Source: Umezawaea sp049997955
Lineage (GTDB): Bacteria; Actinomycetota; Actinomycetes; Mycobacteriales; Pseudonocardiaceae
Direction of reading: 5' to 3'
NCBI GenBank assembly: GCA_049997955.1
Contig: JAEBDY010000001.1
Location: 248,001 to 312,000 of the forward strand
Length of the DNA stretch: 64,000 nucleotides
The position numbers were made by a program, and so were the translations under genes. Positions 22,727 to 29,643 of this stretch are shown piece after piece (position 1 is the first letter of the stretch; each line of letters starts with the position of its first letter). Below the pieces are notes generated by a model that was not told where the DNA came from, did no database searches, and worked only from the letters and a program-made list of their open reading frames with translations.

Positions 22727-23722
22727 GTGGCAGGAGCACGCGTGATCCCGTTGCACGGTGCTGACCGCAACCCGGCATCCCCGACCAGGCCCCGCAGGCC
22801 GAGGCCGGTCCCGCCCCACCACCCGGCGCTGGAGGAACCACCGCTCGCGGTGGCCCCCGACCCCGGCCCGGAGAAGCCGGCGGAGTGGGAACAGCGCCTG
22901 GGCGGCCTCTTGGACTTCGTCCGCAGGCGTCTCGCCGGCGACTACGAGGTGGACGAGTTCGGCTTCGACGCCGACCTGACGGACAACGTCATCATGCCCC
23001 CGCTGAAGCCGCTGTACGAGAAGTGGTTCCGCGTGGAGACGATCGGCATCCACAACATCCCGGCGGAGGGCGGAGCCCTCCTGGTGGCCAACCACTCGGG
23101 CACGCTGCCACTGGACGCCACGATGACCGCCTTCGCCGTGGCGCAGGAACACCCGAGCAAGCGCCACCTGCGCATGCTGGGCGCCGACCTGGTCTTCAAA
23201 ACCCCGCTGCTCGGCGCACTGGCCAGAAAATCAGGCCAAACCCTGGCCTGCACCCCGGACGCGGAACGCCTGCTGAGCTCGGGCGAGATCGTGGGCGTCT
23301 GGCCGGAGGGCTTCAAGGGCATCGGCAAGCCCTTCAAGGACCGCTACAAGCTCCAGAGGTTCGGAAGAGGCGGCTTCGTCTCGGCAGCCCTGAACACGGG
23401 CGTCCCCATCATCCCCGTCTCGATCGTCGGCGCGGAAGAGATCTACCCGATGATCGGCGACGTCAAGGCCCTGGCAAGACTCTTCGGCTTCCCCTACTTC
23501 CCAATAACGCCAACATTCCCACTGCTGGGCCCACTAGGCGCGATCCCGCTGCCGTCGAAGTGGTACATAGAATTCGGCGAACCGATCAAAACCGACAACT
23601 TCGGTGAAAACGCGGCAGACGACCCCATGCTGGTCTTCAACCTGACGGACCAGGTAAGGGAAACAATCCAACAAACGCTGTACAGACTGCTAACCCAACG
23701 ACGAAACGTCTTCCTGGGCTAA
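22727..23722 (+). CDS. Lysophospholipid acyltransferase family protein (PlsC-like)
   Basis: A 331-residue 1-acylglycerol-3-phosphate acyltransferase-type enzyme transferring fatty acyl groups to a glycerolipid or related acceptor at the membrane. The catalytic block NHSGTLPLD (HX4D) sits near residue 120 and VWPEGFKGIGKPF is the acceptor-binding EGxxx motif. The first 55 residues are Pro-rich and disordered. GTG 22727 is chosen because GAGGAG lies nine bases upstream. The last 80 codons use many A-ending codons (CTA, AGA, ATA, CCA, ACA), unlike the rest of the gene, and the A-rich bias continues past the stop to 23770. Homologue of Rv0502. Confidence 0.87.
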   Translation: MAGARVIPLHGADRNPASPTRPRRPRPVPPHHPALEEPPLAVAPDPGPEKPAEWEQRLGGLLDFVRRRLAGDYEVDEFGFDADLTDNVIMPPLKPLYEKWFRVETIGIHNIPAEGGALLVANHSGTLPLDATMTAFAVAQEHPSKRHLRMLGADLVFKTPLLGALARKSGQTLACTPDAERLLSSGEIVGVWPEGFKGIGKPFKDRYKLQRFGRGGFVSAALNTGVPIIPVSIVGAEEIYPMIGDVKALARLFGFPYFPITPTFPLLGPLGAIPLPSKWYIEFGEPIKTDNFGENAADDPMLVFNLTDQVRETIQQTLYRLLTQRRNVFLG

Positions 23723-23804
23723 AGAAAACAACAAAGAGCAGAACCAAAAATCAAAGCAAGAAGAATCGACCCACCACACTGGCGACCCAGGGTTTCCTGC
23801 AAAC

Positions 23805-23920
23805 GTGGACGATTTTACTTGGGGGATTTGACCCTTAAATTGGTGATCGGGCAGGCCTGCCACCTGCCCTTTTAGCCCGATCAAGGGTCAAATCGAGGGG
23901 CCCCAAGTCAAATCGGCCAC
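23805..23920 (+). repeat. Nested palindromic element, family 2, copy A
   Basis: A 116-bp element built of nested inverted repeats. Outer arms 23805-23824 and 23901-23920 (20 nt, two mismatches), inner arms GATTTGACCCTT (23825-23836) and 23883-23894 (perfect), then GATCGGGC (23845-23852) and 23875-23882 (perfect). At the centre GGGCAGG (23849-23855) can instead pair with 23863-23869, followed by TTTT, which looks like an intrinsic terminator competing with the larger fold. It lies between convergent genes. Copy B is at 28992-29109 in the opposite orientation. Confidence 0.9.
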
Positions 23921-23991
23921 AGCACGACGTTGGCGACAGTACGGTTCCCCCACCGCAAACCCAAGCCCGGCCTCAGCCACAAAGCAAACCC

Positions 23992-24924
23992 TCAAGCGTG
24001 CCGCCGCCGATAAGCCAACCCGGCAGCCACGGCCCCCGCCACCATCCCGGCCCCCAACACCGAAGGCACCCCGATCTTCGCGGCCTTCCGCCCCGTCCGA
24101 AAATCCCGAACTTCCCACCCGCGTCGCCGAGCGGTCTCCCTCAACCCGGAATCCGGGTTGACGGCAACAGCGTTCCCCACCACGGACAACATGGGCACGT
24201 CATTGGCGGAATCCGAATAAGCGGTGCACCGCCGCAGGTTCAACCCCTCCTTGGCGGCGAGGGCCCGAACGGCCTGGGCCTTGGCCTTCCCGTGGAGCAG
24301 GTCCCCGACCAGCCGCCCGGTGTAGATCGAGTCCTCGGACTCGGCCACGGTCCCCAGCGCCCCGGTCAACCCCAGCCGCCGGGCGATGATCTGCGCGAGC
24401 TCCACCGGCGTGGCGGTCACCAGCCACACCCGCTGCCCGGCGTCCAGGTGCTTCTGGGCCAGCGCCTGCGTCCCGGTCCAGATCCGGTCCACCATCAGCT
24501 CGTCGTAGATCTCCTCCCCGAGGGAGACCAGCTCCGCCACCGACCGCCCTGCCACGAACGACAGCGCCTGCTCGCGCATGGCTTTCACGCTCTGCGGGTC
24601 TTCGCGCCCACCCACCCGGAACTTCATCTGCTGCCAGACGAACCCGGCGAGGTCCGAGGTGTTGAAGTAGTCACGGGCCGCCAGGCCGCGCGCGAAGTGG
24701 AACATCGACGCGCCCATCATCATGGTGTTGTCGACGTCGAAGAACGCGGCGGCGGTCAGGTCCGTTGCCCGTTCGGCCGGGTCGTCCATGGGCAGGGCCG
24801 CGGCGAGTGCGGCCTCGGCGGAAGCCTCTCCAGCCAGCGCGGCCGCCAGTTCGCGGTCAGCCGAGCTCTCTACACGCCTCCACGACACAGCCAGCGCCTC
24901 CTGGTCACCTGCGAGCTCTCGCAT
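23992..24924 (-). CDS. HAD-IB family hydrolase (SerB-like phosphatase)
   Basis: A 310-residue HAD-superfamily phosphatase, subfamily IB, like mycobacterial SerB1 (Rv0505c). FFDVDNTMMMGASM holds the nucleophile Asp, LVTATP is motif II, HGKAKAQAV the Lys and YSDSANDVPML motif III/IV. A hydrophobic C-terminal segment (VLGAGMVAGAVAAGLAYRRR) probably anchors it in the membrane. Phosphoserine is the annotated substrate in the family but lipid or other phosphates are possible. ATG 24924 is used. It is downstream of, and probably cotranscribed with, the bldN/rsbN-like pair, an arrangement I also recall in Streptomyces. Confidence 0.86.
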   Translation of the reverse strand: MRELAGDQEALAVSWRRVESSADRELAAALAGEASAEAALAAALPMDDPAERATDLTAAAFFDVDNTMMMGASMFHFARGLAARDYFNTSDLAGFVWQQMKFRVGGREDPQSVKAMREQALSFVAGRSVAELVSLGEEIYDELMVDRIWTGTQALAQKHLDAGQRVWLVTATPVELAQIIARRLGLTGALGTVAESEDSIYTGRLVGDLLHGKAKAQAVRALAAKEGLNLRRCTAYSDSANDVPMLSVVGNAVAVNPDSGLRETARRRGWEVRDFRTGRKAAKIGVPSVLGAGMVAGAVAAGLAYRRRHA

Positions 24925-24935
24925 CAGGGTAGCGA

Positions 24936-26033
24936 TCAGGATCCGAACGCAATGCCGGGCAGTCCGGGGAGTGGCAAAGGCAACGGAATGGTGATCGTCG
25001 GCAACCCGAGCGACGGCACTGTCGGGAGCACCGACGTGAGCGGTGGCAGCGGCGACCCCGGCGTCGTCGGCACGGACTGGTCGGGCTGCGGGGTCGAGGT
25101 GCCCGGAGGTGCCGCGGACGGCAGGGGAGCCTGCGGGACGGTGGCCACCGGTGGGCTGACCAGCACGGACGGCGTGGAGGTTGACGGAGCGCCCGGAACG
25201 GGGGTCTCGGATCCGCACGGCGCGGACGCGGGCAGTGGACCCACTTCGTCGGCGTCCCCGGTCGTCACCGGCGAGCACCCGGTGCGCGCGCGCAGGTCCG
25301 CCGTCCGCTGCGCGATCCGGGCCAGCAGGTCCAGCGTCGCGACCGATCGGGTCACCGCTGCTTCGGGCAACCGAGGCCGCAGCTCGGTCAACCGGGCGGT
25401 CTGCGCCGCGGCCCACTCCTCCAGCGTCCCGAGCACGCGCTCGTCGGAGTTCGCCCCGACCGTCGACAGCTCGCGCGATCCGGCGGCGGCGTCGGCGTCG
25501 AAGTCCGTCAACGCCGTCAGGTAGGCGCCCAGCGGTCCGTCGGCGGTGTACTTGTCCGCCAGCGTCTCCAGTTCGGAGATCCGCGCCGTGGCGAACTCCA
25601 ACCGCTTCAGCGCCTTCGACTCGTCGCTGAACGTGAACCCGAGCGACGCCGACTCCGCGGTCCGCTTCATCCCGTACAGCGCGTCGCCGGGCAGCGCGTC
25701 GCGGCTCAGCAGCAGGCTCATCCCGGCCAGCGACAGCACCAGGCAGAGCGCTGCCGCCGCGGCGACGGCCAAGCGGCCGCGCGCGCTGGACCGCCGGGGC
25801 TTGAGCACCGAGACGGCCGCGGTCGGGCGGTCGGCGTCGAGGATCCGCTTGCGCATCCGTTCGCGCGCCGCCGCGTCCGGCCCGCTGTTCGCGGCCGCCG
25901 CCCGCAGCAGGTCGACCACGGCGAGCTCGGCCGCCAGGTCGGGGTCGACGCCCTCCGGCCGTGCCTCGACGGCACGGGCGAAGCGCTCGTGCTGCCTGCG
26001 ACGCCCAAGTGGCGTGATACCTCTGCCCACCAT
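24936..26033 (-). CDS. DUF5667 membrane protein, candidate anti-sigma factor RsbN
   Basis: A 365-residue protein with a cytoplasmic N-terminal helical region of about 85 residues (ERFARAVEARPEGVDPDLAA and RERMRKRILDADR), one membrane helix (LAVAAAAALCLVLSLAGMSLLL), an extracytoplasmic DUF5667 helical domain (ALYGMKRTAESASLGFT) and a long Pro/Ser/Thr-rich tail. In Streptomyces the gene next to bldN encodes RsbN, a single-pass anti-sigma factor that holds BldN inactive. Position and topology here fit that role. The N-terminal segment is therefore the candidate sigma-binding part (inference). Confidence 0.75.
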   Translation of the reverse strand: MVGRGITPLGRRRQHERFARAVEARPEGVDPDLAAELAVVDLLRAAAANSGPDAAARERMRKRILDADRPTAAVSVLKPRRSSARGRLAVAAAAALCLVLSLAGMSLLLSRDALPGDALYGMKRTAESASLGFTFSDESKALKRLEFATARISELETLADKYTADGPLGAYLTALTDFDADAAAGSRELSTVGANSDERVLGTLEEWAAAQTARLTELRPRLPEAAVTRSVATLDLLARIAQRTADLRARTGCSPVTTGDADEVGPLPASAPCGSETPVPGAPSTSTPSVLVSPPVATVPQAPLPSAAPPGTSTPQPDQSVPTTPGSPLPPLTSVLPTVPSLGLPTITIPLPLPLPGLPGIAFGS

Positions 26034-26119
26034 CCCGCACCATCTCGACTTCGACGACCTGACCCGAACAACGAAAGGAGCGCACGGGGGTTACGCGAAC
26101 GGGGCCTTTGCGATGGTGA

Positions 26120-26773
26120 TCACCGCAACCAGGTGGGCAGCAACGTGGCCAACCGCCGCACCGCGCGGTGCTGAAGCGCCTTGATCGCGCCCTCGTTGCG
26201 CCCCATCCTGGCGGCCGTCTCGGCCACCGACAACCCCTGGATGAACCTCAGGGTGATGCACTCGCGCTGGTCCTCGCCGAGCTGTCCGACGCACTTCAGC
26301 AGCTCCGCGTTGGTCGCGTCGGTGAGGACCTCCTGCTCCGGACCGCTCGCGACCTCGCGGTTGTCCGCCAGCTCGGCGGTGGTGATCTCCAGCCGGTACC
26401 GGCTCGACTTCACGTGGTCGTAGACGATGTTCCTGGCGATCGTGACGAACCACGCACCCACGTCGCGGCCCTGGTAGCTGACCGACCCGATGCTCCGCAG
26501 GGCTCGCAGGAACGTCTCGCTGGTGACGTCCTCGGCGAGGTTGCGGTCGCCGACGCGGAACAGCACGTAGCGGAAGACGACGTCCACGTACCGGTCGTAG
26601 AGCACACCGAACGCGGCCGTGTCGCCCTCCTGGGCGGCACGGACCAGGTCCCACGGCGTCTGCGCCGTGTCGATGTCCGTCTCCTCGGCCGTGGTGGACT
26701 GCTCTCCTGCGCTCCGCGCCGAGCGGAACGTCCGGATGGATCGGACGTTGTTCGCGCGTCCCCTGGAGATCAT
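26120..26773 (-). CDS. bldN: ECF RNA polymerase sigma factor, BldN family
   Basis: A 217-residue sigma-70 family factor of ECF type. Region 2 includes LYDRYVDVVFRYVLFRVGDR and LAEDVTSETFLRALRSIG, then GAWFVTIARNIVYDHVKSSR. Region 4 is GEDQRECITLRFIQGLSVAE plus ARMGRNEGAIKALQHRAVRR. These strings are very close to Streptomyces BldN, which drives aerial-hypha and chaplin/rodlin genes. The start is ATG 26773, preceded by GGAGGAG with a 10-base gap. A TATGCT hexamer on this strand at 26815-26810 may be its -10. The rsbN-like gene follows after 86 bases. Confidence 0.88.
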   Translation of the reverse strand: MISRGRANNVRSIRTFRSARSAGEQSTTAEETDIDTAQTPWDLVRAAQEGDTAAFGVLYDRYVDVVFRYVLFRVGDRNLAEDVTSETFLRALRSIGSVSYQGRDVGAWFVTIARNIVYDHVKSSRYRLEITTAELADNREVASGPEQEVLTDATNAELLKCVGQLGEDQRECITLRFIQGLSVAETAARMGRNEGAIKALQHRAVRRLATLLPTWLR

Positions 26774-26944
26774 CGGGTAGCGGCTCCTCCACAGGTTCGC
26801 CGTGGCGCGAGCATACGTGTTGTTACTCCTTAGTAGGTAGCGCGGAGCTGTCACGGTTGTGCGACGTGTGAGCCATGCCTACATGACTCGGGCCACGCGT
26901 GACAGACTGCGACGAGCGTGAAGAGTGTTCATCAGGAGGTCGCC

Positions 26945-28423
26945 TTGACCGAGTCTGCCCGGAACGTCGCCGACCTGGTCAGCGCTTCAGCGCTGCGCGG
27001 GCCGCAGCACGTCGCGTTGATCGACGTGGCGAGCGGTGCGCGGTACACCTGGGGGCAGGTGGACGCGGCGGTGAACGCGCAGGCCCGTGCGCTGGTCGAC
27101 GCCGGTGTCTCGCCCGGTGACCGGGTGGTCGTGCGCCTCCCCACGGGTCCGGAGTTCTGCGTCGCCGTGTTCGGCGTGCTGCGCGCGGGCGGTGTGGTCG
27201 TCCCCGCCGGGCCGGGCCAGCCGCTGCGGGAACTCGAACGCCTGGTCTCGGACAGCGGCGCCCGCCTCCTCCTCGGCGACGACGGCGACGCGGACCTCCT
27301 CCCGGTGATGGGCCCGCCCGCGCTGCTGGTGGCCGACGAGCCCGAGTTCGCCCCGATCGGCGGCGGCGAGGACCTGGCCGTGCTCGGCTACACCTCCGGC
27401 ACGTCGGGCGTGCCGCGCGGCGCGATGCTGACCCACCGCGCGCTGATCGCGAACGTCGGCCAGTGCGCCGCCCTCCGCCCGGCCCCGGTCACCGCGGGCG
27501 ACCGCGTGCTGCTCGCACTGCCGCTGTTCCACGTCTACGGCCTCGGCCCCGGCCTGTTCCAGGTGGCGGGCGCGGGCGCGACGGCCGTCCTGCTGGAGCG
27601 CTTCGACGCCGACACCGCCCTGAAGGCGGTGCGCGAGCACCGGATCACCACGATCGTCGGCGTCCCCCCGATGTACCGGGCGGTCCTGGCGCTCCCGGTT
27701 GAGCGCTTGGGCGACGGCCTCTCCACCGTGCGCCTCTTCACCTCGGGCGCGGCCCCGCTGCCCAAGGGCGTCCTGGACGCCATGCGCAACGCGGTGGGCC
27801 TCCCCATCTACGAGGGCTACGGCCTCACCGAAACCGGCCCGGTCCTGACCTCCACCCTGGTGGGCGGCCACCCCAAGCCGGGCTCGGTGGGCAGGCCCCT
27901 GCCCGGCGTGGAACTCCGCCTGGTGGACACCGACGGCCGCGTCCTGGATCAGGACGAGGACGAACCGGGCACGGGCCTGATCTCGGTCAAGGGCCCCAAC
28001 CTCTTCAGCGGCTACTGGCCGGACGGCAACCACGGCCCGGACGCGGAAGGCTGGTTCCGCACGGGAGACGTCGGCTACCTGGACGCGGACGGCGACCTGC
28101 ACCTGGTCGACCGCGCGGGCGACCTGATCATCGTCAACGGCTTCAACGTCTACCCGCACGAGGTCGAGAAGGTCCTGGCAGAACTGGACCAGGTGGCGGA
28201 GGCTGCTGCGGTAGGCGTACCGGACGAACGAACCGGCGAATCGGTGAAGGCGGTCCTGGTGCTCCGCGAAGACGCGCAACTGGACGAGGACACCGTCATC
28301 CAGCACTGCGCGACCCGCCTGGCGAAGTTCAAGGTGCCAACAGCGGTCGAGTTCGCCACAGAACTACCGCACTCGGCCACAGGCAAACTGGCCCGCTCGC
28401 GCCTCCGCATGCCACTTACCTGA
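26945..28423 (+). CDS. Long-chain fatty acid/acyl-CoA ligase family protein
   Basis: A 492-residue ANL-superfamily adenylating enzyme. Motifs in order: LGYTSGTSGVPRGAMLTHRA, YEGYGLTETGPV, GWFRTGDVGYLD, VDRAGDLIIVNGFNVYPHEV and SATGKLARSRLR with the catalytic Lys. Substrate unknown. TTG 26945 is preferred because AGGAGG lies at 26934-26939 with a five-base gap; GTG 26918 is an in-frame alternative lacking such a site. It is divergent from bldN, sharing a region of about 170 bases. A-ending codons rise in its final 60 codons before the repeat island. Confidence 0.87.
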   Translation: MTESARNVADLVSASALRGPQHVALIDVASGARYTWGQVDAAVNAQARALVDAGVSPGDRVVVRLPTGPEFCVAVFGVLRAGGVVVPAGPGQPLRELERLVSDSGARLLLGDDGDADLLPVMGPPALLVADEPEFAPIGGGEDLAVLGYTSGTSGVPRGAMLTHRALIANVGQCAALRPAPVTAGDRVLLALPLFHVYGLGPGLFQVAGAGATAVLLERFDADTALKAVREHRITTIVGVPPMYRAVLALPVERLGDGLSTVRLFTSGAAPLPKGVLDAMRNAVGLPIYEGYGLTETGPVLTSTLVGGHPKPGSVGRPLPGVELRLVDTDGRVLDQDEDEPGTGLISVKGPNLFSGYWPDGNHGPDAEGWFRTGDVGYLDADGDLHLVDRAGDLIIVNGFNVYPHEVEKVLAELDQVAEAAAVGVPDERTGESVKAVLVLREDAQLDEDTVIQHCATRLAKFKVPTAVEFATELPHSATGKLARSRLRMPLT

Positions 28424-28442
28424 CCAGCGGGCCGAAGGCAGG

Positions 28443-28700
28443 CGGAAGCACGGCCCGGACCCACTCGGCAAGCGGAAGCACGCAACCGATCCCGCCACCG
28501 GCAGGCGGAAGCATGCAACCAGCCGAGCACGGCCCAAGCGGAAGCACGGCCGGACCTACCCGGTAAGTCGGAAGCACGTAACCGATCCCGCCACCGGTAA
28601 GCGGAAGCATGCAAGCGACCGACCCGGCAAACGGAAGCACGCAAGCGACCGACCCGGCAAGCGGAAGCACGGCCCGGACCCACCCGGCAAAGCGGAAGCA
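28443..28700. repeat. Degenerate tandem repeat, nine units of 30-33 bp
   Basis: The core CGGAAGCA recurs at 28443, 28473, 28506, 28539, 28569, 28602, 28632, 28662 and 28693, giving steps of 30, 33, 33, 30, 33, 30, 30 and 31. Between cores, CCGGCAA and GCAACCGA-type segments recur, so whole units are related rather than being unique spacers. The array ends about 20 bp before the CCCCCTCC edge of palindromic element copy 3. Confidence 0.85.
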
Positions 28701-28720
28701 CGCAACCAACCCGACGCACT

Positions 28721-28836
28721 CCCCCTCCGCCGCCCCGATCCGAAGCGTCCTCAGCATTTTTCTTCGTTTGTCAAGGCATCTTTCCCGCCTTGACAAATCA
28801 AGGAAAATGGTGGAGACAATTGCGCGAGCGGGGTGG
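28721..28836 (+). repeat. Structured palindromic element, family 1, copy 3
   Basis: Same orientation as copy 1. It carries CCCCCTCCGC at 28721-28730, CCCCGATC at 28733-28740, an inner stem 28755-28777 with 28787-28809 (11 bp perfect next to the loop, then 12 more positions with two G-U and one C-C mismatch) around loop ATCTTTCCC (28778-28786), and GAGACAATTGCGCGAGCGGG to 28832. Distal stem sequence is unrelated to copies 1 and 2 but largely self-complementary. Confidence 0.9.
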
Positions 28837-28991
28837 CGTCGACGGAACCACCGCGACCTCTACGCGCAGGTCCGACGAACCGTGGGCTCCGGTTCCAGCG
28901 GCCGCACGCAGGCAACTCCTGCTCCCGGCGACCACAAGCAGCCGATGACGACCCCCGACCACCACAGCACTGGCCCGGCCGCCGTCGTGCT

Positions 28992-29109
28992 GTGGCCGAT
29001 TTGACTCGGGGCCTCTCGATTTGACCCTTGATCGGGCTAAAAGGGCAGTCCCGAAAGCCTGCCCGATCACCAATTTTAAGGGTCAAATCCCCCGAGTAAA
29101 ATCGGCCAC
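28992..29109 (-). repeat. Nested palindromic element, family 2, copy B (inverted)
   Basis: A 118-bp reverse-orientation copy of the element at 23805-23920. Outer arms 28992-29011 and 29090-29109 pair with one mismatch, inner arms 29018-29029 and 29078-29089 pair perfectly, and GATCGGGC (29030-29037) matches 29061-29068. Outside the centre the two copies agree at nearly every position. Where the outer arms differ (TT in A, TC in B, before GGGG) the partner base changes too. The remaining intergenic sequence at 28837-28991 and 29110-29306 shows no gene. Confidence 0.9.
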
Positions 29110-29306
29110 GACCAGGACGCTGACCACGACTTCCGCAGTGGGTCGCCCATACCGCGCGGCAGGAGTTGGCGCCGCCCGCTGCTGTTCGGCTCGCTCGGTG
29201 CCACCCGGCCTGGGCAGGTGTTGGTGCGTCGGCCACTGCCCCAACTCGGCACGGCGGGTCGCCCGGACTGCGGGCTCGGCTCGTCCGGCACCGCTCATCC
29301 GGCACC

Positions 29307-29555
29307 ATGGGCCCGGTGACCCACCACGTAACCCTCATCACCCGCGTCGACTGCCACGCCTGCGAGCAGGCGAAGCTGGATGTCGAACGGATCTGCGGCG
29401 AGTTGGGCGTTCCCTGGACCGCCGAGGACGTCGACTCCGATCGTGAACTCCGCGCCGAGTACGGCGATCGGGTGCCCGTGATCCTCATCGACGGCGATGA
29501 GCACGGCTACTGGTCCGTCGAGGAGCCGCGCTTCCGCGCCGCCCTCCTGACCTGA
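29307..29555 (+). CDS. Glutaredoxin family protein
   Basis: An 82-residue thioredoxin-fold protein with active site CHAC near residue 17 (ITRVDCHACEQAK), a cis-Pro in RVPVILIDGDEHGYW and the closing EPRFRAAL helix. It belongs to the short glutaredoxin-like family (DUF836) found just upstream of hemA in mycobacteria (Rv0508) and rex in Streptomyces. In a mycothiol-using organism its reductant is likely mycothiol or a reductase, not glutathione (inference). ATG 29307 or GTG 29316 could start it. Confidence 0.88.
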   Translation: MGPVTHHVTLITRVDCHACEQAKLDVERICGELGVPWTAEDVDSDRELRAEYGDRVPVILIDGDEHGYWSVEEPRFRAALLT

Positions 29556-29643
29556 TCTTCACCAGGGCTGACCGCCACCGCCTGATTACCGTCTGCTTAC
29601 GGTCAGCCGCGAGGCAGGCGAACCGCCGGGCATCGGGCGTCGA

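Noticed and set aside
28443..28700. CRISPR-like array of regularly spaced repeats
   Set aside because: The conserved core is only about 8-11 bases, the sequence between cores is also repeated rather than unique, and no cas gene is in the window.
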